A stretch of 64,000 nucleotides of DNA, taken from the NCBI GenBank assembly GCA_030651305.1, contig JAUSCI010000075.1:1-64000 (forward strand), written 5' to 3'. This document shows positions 28,965-39,240 of this stretch, in pieces. Position numbers and translations under genes: made by a program. How positions within the stretch are numbered: the first letter of the stretch is position 1; every line of letters starts with the position of its first letter. The notes beneath the pieces were generated by a model, which saw nothing but the letters and a program-made list of their open reading frames with translations, did not search any database and was not told the origin of the DNA. This DNA comes from Sulfuritalea sp. GTDB lineage: Bacteria; Pseudomonadota; Gammaproteobacteria; Burkholderiales; Rhodocyclaceae.

Positions 28965-30095
28965 TCAGAAGGGAATGTCATCGTCAAAGTCGCTGAATTT
29001 CTGAGGTTCGTACCGTCCAATAGCATCTAGGCGCGACTGAATGTTCGCCAAAATAATTCGTCTCTTTTCATCACTGGATGACTTCATCAAGGAAATGAAG
29101 TTCTTTACACAAGAGACCGCGAAGCCGCTCTTGTGATATCTAAAGCCGCCATTTAGAAAGCACCGTAAGACAGGGGCGCAGTCGGGTGCTTCATCTTCGA
29201 GCATGAAGTTTCGATATGCTGACTCGAGCTTGGCAACAATTTTCTCGTGGTCATCCGTGTATTTTGTTCCGTTCTCGATTTTTGCTACGTGCTCCGTTAA
29301 GCCATTCGCGAAGGCTCTGTAGCTGTTGCGTTCTTGCCCAAAAAATTCGATCTCGGATAGTTTGTTTGAAAGCACTTCCCTTTCAACATCGAGAAAGCTG
29401 ACAAAACGATTCTCTGGGGCGACTTGGCACATCTTTCGAACAACCGATCGATATGGGAAGTCTTCGATTGATAGGTCTTGGATAACCTTTTCGAACAACT
29501 TTCCGACGAAATACACTTCAGTAGCGAAGTCGTAGTTTTTCTCCGAGAACTCATTTGGTGGCTGGCACCACCAGTTCAAACTAATGCTTTTGTCAAAATC
29601 ATCGGCGACCTCGACTCTCTTTCCAAACCCAAGGTCAATGATCTTTACTGTTCCGTCATTAGTAACCATCAGATTCATTGGCCTGATGTCACGATGAAGT
29701 ATGTTCCTCGATTCGAGGTGGCAGAATCCCTTGATTGTTTGATTGAAAATGTCGGCGAGAGCACTTGGATTGTCATTGACGTATTCGTCCAAGTCGGAAC
29801 CGTCCACGTATTCCATGAGTATGTACCCGGTCAGCTTCTCAGGATACAAATGGTAGTTGAATATCCTTACGACGTTTTGGTGGTACACGTCATGCAGCAG
29901 CTTGATCTCTCGTAAGAAGTTATCGAAGAATTCTTGCTTATGCTCTTCGTAATACGGCGAGTATTTCTTGCAAACAAACAGCTCATCAATTACATCGTCT
30001 CGGAGAAGAACAGTTTTTCCGCACGCGCCCTGCCCAAGCTCCTTGACGAGGACGTAGTTTCGTTTTCGCACAAACTCAATGACGTTATCACTCAT
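28965..30095 (-). CDS. Eukaryotic-like Ser/Thr protein kinase with C-terminal extension, cassette-borne
   Basis: VKELGQGACGKTVLL glycine loop, VCKKY, LREIKLL, HRDIRPMNLMV catalytic loop, KIIDLGFGK (DLG). Confidence 0.92.
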   Translation of the reverse strand: MSDNVIEFVRKRNYVLVKELGQGACGKTVLLRDDVIDELFVCKKYSPYYEEHKQEFFDNFLREIKLLHDVYHQNVVRIFNYHLYPEKLTGYILMEYVDGSDLDEYVNDNPSALADIFNQTIKGFCHLESRNILHRDIRPMNLMVTNDGTVKIIDLGFGKRVEVADDFDKSISLNWWCQPPNEFSEKNYDFATEVYFVGKLFEKVIQDLSIEDFPYRSVVRKMCQVAPENRFVSFLDVEREVLSNKLSEIEFFGQERNSYRAFANGLTEHVAKIENGTKYTDDHEKIVAKLESAYRNFMLEDEAPDCAPVLRCFLNGGFRYHKSGFAVSCVKNFISLMKSSSDEKRRIILANIQSRLDAIGRYEPQKFSDFDDDIPF

Positions 30096-30119
30096 CGCGG
30101 GCTTGGCTCCTCACGTGAC

Positions 30120-30207
30120 GTCGAACGTTCAAGGTGACCGGCGCTGCGCGGCTTCATCGCGCAGCGTCCAGAGAGCGAAGCGAACGGGGTCGACCGCAGG
30201 GTTAGAC
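30120..30207 (-). repeat. attC site (88 bp)
   Basis: gtcgaac ... gctgcgcggcttcatcgcgcagc ... gttagac. Confidence 0.93.
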
Positions 30208-30222
30208 ATCGGGGCGGAATTA

Positions 30223-30654
30223 CTATGACCATCTGCGAGCGATATAGGCGAGCATGAAAAAGAAAGCACCGAGGACCACAACAATTACGAAAGCGGGAGC
30301 GCGGCGTTGCGGGTTCAAAAATGTACCAATGTATTCTGCAATGGTGTCCACGGCTCGCTGTCTAGCAACCCAACCGGCCGCGCATAAGCACGTATAGGTG
30401 ATGTAGGCGAGGAAGAGCACGACAAAGGTGTGATAGGCAACTGCAATCCAAAACGCCAAGGGATTGGAGACTCGACTAACCATCTCGTGGCCGTACTTGT
30501 GAATCTCGTGTATCGATCCAATAAGAATCCCATACGCGATCAGCGCGGCACCTATGGCTGTAAGTGCCATAAGTGGAAGCGCTCCAAGTCGAGCGACCCA
30601 AGTACCCGCCGATCCGGTAGTAGGAGAAGGTCGTGTGGAATTGTGATCCGGCAT
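30223..30654 (-). CDS. Predicted membrane protein, uncharacterised (143 aa)
   Basis: Cassette ORF with three hydrophobic segments. Confidence 0.8.
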   Translation of the reverse strand: MPDHNSTRPSPTTGSAGTWVARLGALPLMALTAIGAALIAYGILIGSIHEIHKYGHEMVSRVSNPLAFWIAVAYHTFVVLFLAYITYTCLCAAGWVARQRAVDTIAEYIGTFLNPQRRAPAFVIVVVLGAFFFMLAYIARRWS

Positions 30655-30665
30655 ATGGTGTCGAT

Positions 30666-30752
30666 GTCTAACGTGAAGATGACCGGCGCTGCGCGGCTTT
30701 ATCGCGCAGCGTCCAGTGACCGAAGGGAACGGGGTCGATCGCAGGGTTAGGA
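30666..30752 (-). repeat. attC site (87 bp)
   Basis: gtctaac ... gctgcgcggctttatcgcgcagc ... gttagga. Confidence 0.93.
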
Positions 30753-30762
30753 TGCATTCTTT

Positions 30763-31263
30763 TCAATACCCACTGTCTCTGGCGTTCATAGTGGGGTTGG
30801 GAAGTTCCTCAACACCATCATCTGGGCAAGAGCCATATTCGGGCGCCGCCTTACCGACATGCACTGAATAGAACACTCTGAACTTCTTACCTTGGGCTTC
30901 GACCGTGAAAGTCATTTGGTCAATACCTAGATAGCCTTCGTTAGGGTGATATATGTAACTGCTGTTGGGATATCGAGAATCCGGGACAAGCTCCCCATGT
31001 TTCGGTCCAAAGATGAGTGTTGTTTTCCACGACTCGACATCAAACTGCTGTTGTCCGAACTTCGTCATGAAGTAGCTCATCGGTGCCGTCGATGCGCTCA
31101 CTCCGTTGGCGAGAGAAAAATCAGGGTGACCTACGGGCACCATATTGTTACAAACTCTAAAAATCCCGTCGTAGTGTTCCTCTGAAGAGGCCGGCGCACC
31201 CATGGCATTGCTCTGGAAGGCGCAAAAACAGAGCGCAGCAAATATGTGAGAAGCGTACTGCAT
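30763..31263 (-). CDS. Predicted secreted protein with Ig/cadherin-like repeat (first cassette)
   Basis: Signal peptide; PKHGELVPDSRYPNSSYIYHPNEGYLGIDQMTFTVEAQGKKFRVFYSVHV. Confidence 0.75.
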   Translation of the reverse strand: MQYASHIFAALCFCAFQSNAMGAPASSEEHYDGIFRVCNNMVPVGHPDFSLANGVSASTAPMSYFMTKFGQQQFDVESWKTTLIFGPKHGELVPDSRYPNSSYIYHPNEGYLGIDQMTFTVEAQGKKFRVFYSVHVGKAAPEYGSCPDDGVEELPNPTMNARDSGY

Positions 31264-31369
31264 CCTAACGTGATGTAGACGTCGCTACAAAACTGCCATA
31301 TCTGGCAATTACTGGCCAGATATCGATATTTGTTTCCAAATATGGATGGGGCATTCTGTCCATATCTAG
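31261..31369 (-). promoter_or_regulatory. Putative attI-side boundary: core site plus cluster of three palindromes
   Basis: Core TCCTAAC (31263-31269); perfect inverted repeats 31298-31306/31315-31323, 31326-31332/31337-31343, 31340-31346/31359-31365. Confidence 0.5.
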
Positions 31370-31791
31370 GCTTTTTCTGAAATGATCCGATGCGTCAGTT
31401 TCAGCTTGCGTACCGCCGCCCTGGGTAGCAGCCACAGCTTGCGCTTGCCATCCCGGATGCCTCCGGCGTCCTTGACCTGGTTTCGCATTTCGACTTCCTG
31501 GTAGGCGACGCGCACAGCCACCGGTGGCGGCAGCGGCCGCTCGTCCACGATCAGTTCGACGGTGGTGAGGCGCCGGCCTCGCGCGGTGTCCTCGCGGTAG
31601 CGCACGCATACCAGGGACGACCCATAGCGCGTCGCCAGGCGCTTGGCGCCGGCGGCGGCCGGCGACAGTTTCTTGAGCACGACCCCGCCTGATGGCGTGT
31701 CAATGCCTGACAACAATGCCGTTTGACGCTGGACGATTGGGCTGACGGCCACTGCATTCCTCCCTGCTTTGCGTTCAGCAAAGCTGAACAT
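31366..31791 (-). CDS. Conserved hypothetical protein
   Basis: ORF with internal start MFSFAERKA; RYGSSLVCVRYREDTARGRRLTTVELIVDERP ... GKRKLWLLPRAAVRKLKL; family not identified. Confidence 0.6.
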   Translation of the reverse strand: MFSFAERKAGRNAVAVSPIVQRQTALLSGIDTPSGGVVLKKLSPAAAGAKRLATRYGSSLVCVRYREDTARGRRLTTVELIVDERPLPPPVAVRVAYQEVEMRNQVKDAGGIRDGKRKLWLLPRAAVRKLKLTHRIISEKA

Positions 31792-31936
31792 CTTTATTTT
31801 CGCTGAGAATAGTCGCGATTCATGCCGATGGCAAGCCTCGACATTGGCCGCGGCATTGTCCTGTGCCGTCCGCGGAACATCGGATGTGGCCTGCGACTCA
31901 ACGAATGCCGGATCGATTACCGGGCATGGATTTGTC

Positions 31937-32947
<1,011 letters not shown>

Positions 32948-33796
32948 CTATTTCTCCGTTTCCACCAGGCCCTTGACGAACCATTTCTGCATCAGGACTA
33001 CCACCGCCACCGGCGGCAGCATCGCCAGCATGGCCGTGGACATCACCAGATGCCACTCGGTCAGGGCGTCACCGCTGGTAATCATGCGTTTGATGCCGAT
33101 CACGGTGGTATACATGTTTTCATCGGTGGTGATCAGCAAGGGCCAGAGGTACTGATTCCAGCCGTAGATGAACTGGATCACGAACAGCGCCGCCATGCTG
33201 GTCTTGGACAGCGGCAGCAGGATGTCCTTGAAGAAGCGCAGCGGCCCGGCGCCGTCGATGCGCGCCGCTTCGGCCAGTTCGTCCGGGACGGTGAGGAAGA
33301 ACTGGCGAAAGAGGAAAGTGGCGGTGGCCGAGGCGATCAGCGGCAAGGTCAGGCCGACGTAGGTATTGATCATCCCCAGATCGGAGACCACTTTGTAGGT
33401 CGGGAAGATGCGCACCTCGACCGGCAGCATCAGGGTGACGAAGATCATCCAGAAGCAGAAGTTGCGCAGCGGAAAGCGGAAGTAGACGATGGCGAACGAG
33501 GCGATGATCGAAATGGAGATCTTGCCCACGGCGATGACCACGGCCATGATCAGGCTGTTGAGCATCATCGGCCCGACCGGGGCGCCGGCGCCGCTTGCCG
33601 CGCCCGCCGTCAGGACCTGGCTGTAGTTCTCCATCATATGCGAGCCCGGCAGCAGCGTCATCGGCACCTGGATGATTTCTTCGAGGGTGAGCGTCGAGGC
33701 GACGAAGGTGACATAGAGCGGAAAGGCGACGACGACGACGCCGAGGATCAGCGTGGCATGCGCGATGAATGTCAGCCAGGGCCGGTTCTCGATCAT
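32948..33796 (-). CDS. ugpE: UgpE permease
   Basis: [63 protein letters not shown]. Confidence 0.95.
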   Translation of the reverse strand: MIENRPWLTFIAHATLILGVVVVAFPLYVTFVASTLTLEEIIQVPMTLLPGSHMMENYSQVLTAGAASGAGAPVGPMMLNSLIMAVVIAVGKISISIIASFAIVYFRFPLRNFCFWMIFVTLMLPVEVRIFPTYKVVSDLGMINTYVGLTLPLIASATATFLFRQFFLTVPDELAEAARIDGAGPLRFFKDILLPLSKTSMAALFVIQFIYGWNQYLWPLLITTDENMYTTVIGIKRMITSGDALTEWHLVMSTAMLAMLPPVAVVVLMQKWFVKGLVETEK

Positions 33797-34677
33797 CAGT
33801 ACTGCACCTTGCGCTCGACGAAGCGGAACTGCACCACCGTCAGCGAGATCACGATCAGCATGAGAATGGCCGACTGCGCCGACGAACTGCCGATGTCGGC
33901 CGCCTTCATGCCGTCGTAGTAGGCCTTGTACACCAGGATCTGGGTCGCGCCGGCCGGGCCGCCCTGCGTGGTGGCGTCGATTACGCCGAAGGTATCGAAG
34001 AAGGCGTAGACGATATTGATGACCATCAGGAAAAAAGTGGTGGGTGAAAGCAGCGGAAAGACGATGGTCCAGAAGCGTCGTCCCGGCCCCGCGCCATCGA
34101 TGGCGGCGGCCTCGATCAGCGAGCGGGGGATCGATTGCAGACCGGCCAGGAAGAAAAGGAAGTTGTAGCTGATCTGCTTCCAGACCGAGGCGATCACCAC
34201 CAGCAGCATCGCCTGATCGCCTTGCAGGACCCAGTTCCAGTCGATGCCGTTCTTCTTCAGGACGTAGGTGATGATGCCGATCGAGGGGGCGAAGAGAAAG
34301 GCCCACAACACACCGGCCACGGCGGGCGCCACGGCATACGGCCAGATCAGCAGGGTCTTGTAGGCCAGCGCGCCTTTCACCACCCGGTCGGCCATGACCG
34401 CCAGCAGCAGTGCGATAAGGATGCCCGCCACGGCGACCAGTACGCTGAACAGCGCCGTGGTCTTGAAGGAATCCAGATAGTGCGAGTCGGCGAACAGCGC
34501 TGCAAAGTTGGCCAGCCCGACGAACTGCGTTTTCAGCCCGAAGGCATCCTGCAACTGGAACGACAGCCACACCGCCTGGCCGGCCGGCCAGAAGAAGAAG
34601 ATCAGCGTGACAGCGATCTGCGGCGCGAGCAGCGCGTAGGGCAGCCACGCCGAGCGGAAGAAAACGCGTTTTTCCAT
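33796..34677 (-). CDS. ugpA: UgpA permease
   Basis: [63 protein letters not shown]. Confidence 0.95.
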   Translation of the reverse strand: MEKRVFFRSAWLPYALLAPQIAVTLIFFFWPAGQAVWLSFQLQDAFGLKTQFVGLANFAALFADSHYLDSFKTTALFSVLVAVAGILIALLLAVMADRVVKGALAYKTLLIWPYAVAPAVAGVLWAFLFAPSIGIITYVLKKNGIDWNWVLQGDQAMLLVVIASVWKQISYNFLFFLAGLQSIPRSLIEAAAIDGAGPGRRFWTIVFPLLSPTTFFLMVINIVYAFFDTFGVIDATTQGGPAGATQILVYKAYYDGMKAADIGSSSAQSAILMLIVISLTVVQFRFVERKVQY

Positions 34678-34723
34678 TCCGCCCGCTGTTGCGTGCCTGG
34701 CTGGAGTTGCGCTCCGGCCCGGC

Positions 34724-36037
34724 CTACTTGTTGGCCGCCTCGAATTTGCGCAGGATCTCGTTGCCGCGCCGCACGGCCTCGTCCATCGCCGTCTTGGCGT
34801 CCTTCTTGCCCTGCAGCACGGTCTCGATCTCTTCTTCGATCACCTCGCGGCCCTGCACGAAGTTGCCGAAGCGCAGCCCCTTCGAGTTCGCCGTCGGCGC
34901 CTTGTTGTTCAACTGGCGGATGGCGACGTCGACGCCCGGATTCTTCTCGTAGTAGCCGGATTTCTGCGTCATTTCGAAGGCGGCCAGGGTGATCGGCACG
35001 TAACCCGTGGCGGTGTGCCAGTCCATCTGCACTTCGGGACGCGACAGGTAGGAGAAGAACTTGGCGATGCCCTTGTACTCGTCGGCCTTCTTGCCGGACA
35101 TCACCCATAGCGTGGCGCCGCCGATGATGGAGTTTTGCGGCGCGCCCTTGATGTCGTCGTGGTAGGGCAGGAAGTGGGCGGAAAAGTCGAATTTCGCGCC
35201 CTTGCGGATCTTGCCCATGGCCGAGGAACTGGAGGTGAGCATGGCGCATTCGCCGCTGATGAAGCGGTCCTCGCCCTCCTGCTTGCGCCCGGCGTAGGTG
35301 AACCAGCCCTTCTTCGCATAGTCGCCGAGCATGGCGATGTGCTTGACGTGCGCCGGCGAATTGACCTGGAACACGGTGTCGATGCCGGCCATGCCATTTT
35401 CCTTGGTGCCGATCGGCAGGTTGTGCCAGGCGCTGAAGTTCTCGACGTGCACCCACGACGGCCAGCCGCTGGTATACACGCAGGACTGCCCGCTGGCCTT
35501 CAGCTTCTCGGCCGCAGTGGCGAATTCCTTCCAGGTCTTCGGTGCCTTGGCCGGATCGAGGCCGCCCTTCTTGTAGGCATCCTTGTTGATGTAGAAGATG
35601 GCGCTGGAACTGTTGAACGGCATCGACAGCATGTTGCCCTGGCTGTCGGAGTAGTAGCCGGTCACCGCCGGCAGATAGTTCTTCGGATTGAACGGCTCGC
35701 CGGCTTCTTTCATGATCTCGTAGACGGGCTTCACCGCGCCCTTGGCCGCCATCATGGTGGCGGTGCCGACCTCGAACACCTGCACGATGTGCGGCGCGTT
35801 GCCGGCGCGGAAGGCGGCGATTGCCGCTGTCATCGACTCAGGGTAGCTGCCCTTGAACACCGGGCTCAGCTTGTAGTCCGACTGGCTGGCGTTGAAACCC
35901 CTGGCGATCTCATTGATCTTGTCATTGTGCTGGCCGCTCATCGAATGCCACCACTGGATCTCGGTGACGGCCTGAGCGGCGGAAGTGCTGAGGATGCCCG
36001 CGGCGAATAGCGTGACGGTGAGTGCGTTGAAGCGCAT
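34724..36037 (-). CDS. ugpB: UgpB substrate-binding protein
   Basis: [82 protein letters not shown]. Confidence 0.96.
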   Translation of the reverse strand: MRFNALTVTLFAAGILSTSAAQAVTEIQWWHSMSGQHNDKINEIARGFNASQSDYKLSPVFKGSYPESMTAAIAAFRAGNAPHIVQVFEVGTATMMAAKGAVKPVYEIMKEAGEPFNPKNYLPAVTGYYSDSQGNMLSMPFNSSSAIFYINKDAYKKGGLDPAKAPKTWKEFATAAEKLKASGQSCVYTSGWPSWVHVENFSAWHNLPIGTKENGMAGIDTVFQVNSPAHVKHIAMLGDYAKKGWFTYAGRKQEGEDRFISGECAMLTSSSSAMGKIRKGAKFDFSAHFLPYHDDIKGAPQNSIIGGATLWVMSGKKADEYKGIAKFFSYLSRPEVQMDWHTATGYVPITLAAFEMTQKSGYYEKNPGVDVAIRQLNNKAPTANSKGLRFGNFVQGREVIEEEIETVLQGKKDAKTAMDEAVRRGNEILRKFEAANK

Positions 36038-36171
36038 GGTGTTCTCCTCTAGGTGTTCGGGATTCCGGGTTTCGCTCCGGAAAATGCTATCGCAGTATAT
36101 CGCGACACCATGCGGTCCATGTTGCCGCTCGCTGGGGGTCGTCGAGTATCGGGTTGGCCGGCGCGGGCGAT

Positions 36172-36858
36172 CTACTGCCCGAGCATGGCAGGCAGTTGCG
36201 ACAGGTTGATGATCTCGCCGTCCGGCGCCGCCGGTATCCGCTCGGGTACTTGCGCGAAGCGGTTGCACCAGATCACGCGAAAGCCGAAGGCCTTGGCCGA
36301 GCAGGCGTCCCAGCCGTTGGACGACAGGAAGCAGATGCGCGACGGTGCGAGCTTGAGGCGCTTCGCTGCCAGGTCATAGACCGACGGGTGCGGCTTGTAG
36401 ACGCCCACCTCCTCGACCGACAGCACGGCATCGAAGACGCCGTCCAGTGCCGAGTTGGTGACCACCGCGGCCAGCATGGTCGGCGAGCCGTTGGACAAGA
36501 TCGCCAGCTTCATTCCTCGCCTCTTCAACTCGCGCAGCATGGCCGGCACTTCGGGGTAGGTGCCGAGTTGCAGGTAGAGTTTCATCAGGCGTTCACGCAA
36601 GCCGGGTCGTTCGATCTTCAGCGTGGCGAGGGCAAAGTCCAACGCGTCGCCGGTCACCTGCCAGAAGTCGGCGTGCTGCTGCGTCAGGCCGCGCAGCCAG
36701 GTGTATTGCAGTTGTTTCAGGCGCCACAGGTCGGAGAGGCGCTGCCAGTCATCGCCCAGTTCATCCCGGGCGGCGCTGGCCGCGTTGTTGAAGTCGAACA
36801 GCGTGCCGTAGGCGTCGAAGACGCAGGCATCGATGTCGTGCAGTTGAAGGCTGGGCAT
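36172..36858 (-). CDS. Haloacid dehalogenase type II
   Basis: DIDACVFDAYGTLFDFNNAASAARDELGDDWQRLSDLWRLKQLQYTWLRGL. Confidence 0.95.
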   Translation of the reverse strand: MPSLQLHDIDACVFDAYGTLFDFNNAASAARDELGDDWQRLSDLWRLKQLQYTWLRGLTQQHADFWQVTGDALDFALATLKIERPGLRERLMKLYLQLGTYPEVPAMLRELKRRGMKLAILSNGSPTMLAAVVTNSALDGVFDAVLSVEEVGVYKPHPSVYDLAAKRLKLAPSRICFLSSNGWDACSAKAFGFRVIWCNRFAQVPERIPAAPDGEIINLSQLPAMLGQ

Positions 36859-36883
36859 GGTTTGTCCTTGCTTGGCGTTGGTC

Positions 36884-37843
36884 TTATCGCAGGGGCGCAT
36901 CGAGCCGGGCAGGGGCGGCGAAGGCCTGCTGCGGAGTGTAGTCCGGACCGTGGGCGATGCGCTCGAAGTAGGACAGCCAGGCCGGCGAGCCGGCCGGCCA
37001 GTTGCGCAGAAAGCTTTCCTGCCACGCCGCTGGGTCGTAGTGGATGGGCAGCGCATCGATATGCACATCCCTGAGGGTGTGGCCGAAGAGCGCGCGTTGG
37101 GGCGAAGCCTGGAGCCCGATTCGGGTCAGGATGCCGAAGCGGGTGCCGGCGAAATTGGGCATGCCGGCGGCGCCGTTGTTGGCGATCAGCTTTTCGCCGT
37201 GATGGTCGAAGCGCCGCATTGCGGGCAGGCAGGTGTGGGTGCTGGCGAAGACGTCGACCCTGGCGCCGGCAAATGCCGCGGCCTGCCATTCATGCTCTGC
37301 GGGATCATCGAGGCGGGCGGCATCGAAACGCCAGCCGGCAAGCGAATCGGCGTCGCCGTGCACCACCCCGATGCCCAGCTCGCCCACCCGCCACCGTGCC
37401 ACCAGCGCCGACTCTTGCAGGCCGGCGAGCAGATCGGGGTGCCGCGCGGCGGTCCGTTTGAGCGTGGCGTGAATCCGGTTCGAGCGCTCGACGGTGCCGT
37501 CATCGACCGACTCCGGATAGGCGCAACCGCAACCCGCCTCATCCGAATCCGCGCCCAACTCGGCCTCGACGTTGCCGAGAATGGCAGTGTGCCGCAGCAC
37601 GCGTTCATTGATCGCGCGAAAGCCGGCATCATCCACATTGAACCAGTTGAAGTCGCCGTTGAAGCACAGCTCGACGGGCCCCGGCTCGGCCGCGGCCATG
37701 GCCTCGATGGCATCCAGCGCGGGCAGGTTGCCGTACAGCCCGCCGATCACATACAAAGTCTGCGCCGGGCGTTCCGGCGCATTGGCAATTGCCGTTGCGC
37801 CATGGCGATAGCGCGTCGGACACATGCGGCCGGCTACGCTCAT
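36884..37843 (-). CDS. Metallophosphoesterase-like protein
   Basis: TLYVIGGLYGNLPALDAIEAM ... CFNGDFNWFNVD ... NNGAAGMPNF; the longer 738-aa ORF extends out of frame of the symporter gene. Confidence 0.75.
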   Translation of the reverse strand: MSVAGRMCPTRYRHGATAIANAPERPAQTLYVIGGLYGNLPALDAIEAMAAAEPGPVELCFNGDFNWFNVDDAGFRAINERVLRHTAILGNVEAELGADSDEAGCGCAYPESVDDGTVERSNRIHATLKRTAARHPDLLAGLQESALVARWRVGELGIGVVHGDADSLAGWRFDAARLDDPAEHEWQAAAFAGARVDVFASTHTCLPAMRRFDHHGEKLIANNGAAGMPNFAGTRFGILTRIGLQASPQRALFGHTLRDVHIDALPIHYDPAAWQESFLRNWPAGSPAWLSYFERIAHGPDYTPQQAFAAPARLDAPLR

Positions 37844-39240
37844 GCCGTGCCCGATGCCGACGACATGCGCGTGCGCGGCAACAGCAGCGGCACGAAGAAT
37901 CCCGCCGTACACAGCAGCAAGCCGTAGAGGTTGGTGCCGAGCAGGCTGGCGTATTTTCCGTCGCCGATGGCCCAGCCTGGCGGAATCAGATTCATCAGCT
38001 GCAACACGCCCAGCGTCATTCCGGTCCAGAAGGCGAGGTGAAACGAAAGCGGCGAGTAGCCCACCCGGCGCGAGAACAGAAAGATCGGGGCCAGTCCGAT
38101 CACCATGGTGCCGCTGATGGTGGTCGCCTTGAGAATGTCCGTACCCGCAATCATCGGCAGATTGCCCAGCAGGGCGAATGCCACCATGGTTAGCGAACCT
38201 ATGGTCATCGCCCGGGGCGAGGGCAGGCGTCCGGCCAGCAGCGGCAACTCGCGTGCGACCAGTTTGGACAGCGAGGTGAAGGTCGAATCCAGTGTCGACC
38301 CGGCCGACGAAACCATCACCACGATCATCGCGAAGAAGCCGGCGAATCCCAGCCCACGCGCGACGTCGGCCGGCACATTGCTGCCGATCTTCATGCCTTC
38401 GAGGCGGGCATGCACGCCGACCAGGCTGAACGCAAAAATCGCCATGAAGCCCAGCACTCCGGCCAGGATGAAGGCGCGCAGCATGGCTTTTTCGCGGGTA
38501 ATGAAGCCGCGGTCGGTCAGCACCGGATCGTGGAATGGATAGGACAGGGTCTGCAGCAGCGCCACCAGCAGGAGATCGACGCCGGAGGCCAGGGTGAAGC
38601 TGCCTTGCGTCAGCAATTCGGCTGGCGCATGGGCCGGCAGGACGAAGGCCAGCACCACGCCGACGAAAAGAACGAAGACCACCGCCTGTATCACGTCGCT
38701 GAAAATCGAACTGCGCAAGCCGCCCTTGAGGCTGTAGAACAGCACGGCGGCGGTGAACAGCAAGGCCGAGCCGATGAAGCCGGGCGACCCGGTTTCGCCG
38801 TAATAGCCGCCGACGACGGCCGTGTTGCTCCAGACTTCGTTGAACAGGCGCACCAGGATCGCGGCCGAAAAAGCCAGCGCCGCGCCGCGGCCATACTTGC
38901 TCACCAGAAATGAAACCAGACCCGTGGCGCCTTCGCGCGTGCGCAAACGGTAGATGACCACGCCCGCCACCGGAATCGACAGCCAGTAAGCCGCATAGGC
39001 CAGCCCGCCGACGACACCGTAGGCGGCGCCCAGATTCGCCGCGTTGGTCACCGACTTGGCGAATATCCAGCTGATGAAGATGCTCATCATCAGCGCCCAC
39101 TCCGAGGCCGGACGACCCTGAGCGTCATGGCCGCTGAAAAAGCCGGGTTCGTCGGTGGCGCGCGGCGCCACCAGATACATGCCGGCGCCGAAGACCAGCA
39201 GGAAGCCCCAGAAAAACAGTCCCTGAAATTCGCTCATCAA
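37840..39240 (-). CDS. Sodium:solute symporter family protein
   Basis: Multi-TM; SIFISWIFAKSVTNAANLGAAYGVVGGLAYAAYWLSIPVAGVVIYRLR. Confidence 0.88.
   Translation of the reverse strand: MMSEFQGLFFWGFLLVFGAGMYLVAPRATDEPGFFSGHDAQGRPASEWALMMSIFISWIFAKSVTNAANLGAAYGVVGGLAYAAYWLSIPVAGVVIYRLRTREGATGLVSFLVSKYGRGAALAFSAAILVRLFNEVWSNTAVVGGYYGETGSPGFIGSALLFTAAVLFYSLKGGLRSSIFSDVIQAVVFVLFVGVVLAFVLPAHAPAELLTQGSFTLASGVDLLLVALLQTLSYPFHDPVLTDRGFITREKAMLRAFILAGVLGFMAIFAFSLVGVHARLEGMKIGSNVPADVARGLGFAGFFAMIVVMVSSAGSTLDSTFTSLSKLVARELPLLAGRLPSPRAMTIGSLTMVAFALLGNLPMIAGTDILKATTISGTMVIGLAPIFLFSRRVGYSPLSFHLAFWTGMTLGVLQLMNLIPPGWAIGDGKYASLLGTNLYGLLLCTAGFFVPLLLPRTRMSSASGTA

Noticed and set aside
23364-30752. Repeated gctgcgcggcttcatcgcgcagcg blocks as a CRISPR array
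   Set aside because: Spacing is irregular (about 0.4-1.3 kb) with an ORF in nearly every interval; end boxes and hairpins fit attC sites instead.
36884-39100. 738-aa minus-strand ORF as one protein
   Set aside because: Its N-terminal half is an alternate frame over the sodium:solute symporter gene; only the C-terminal phosphoesterase part is credible.
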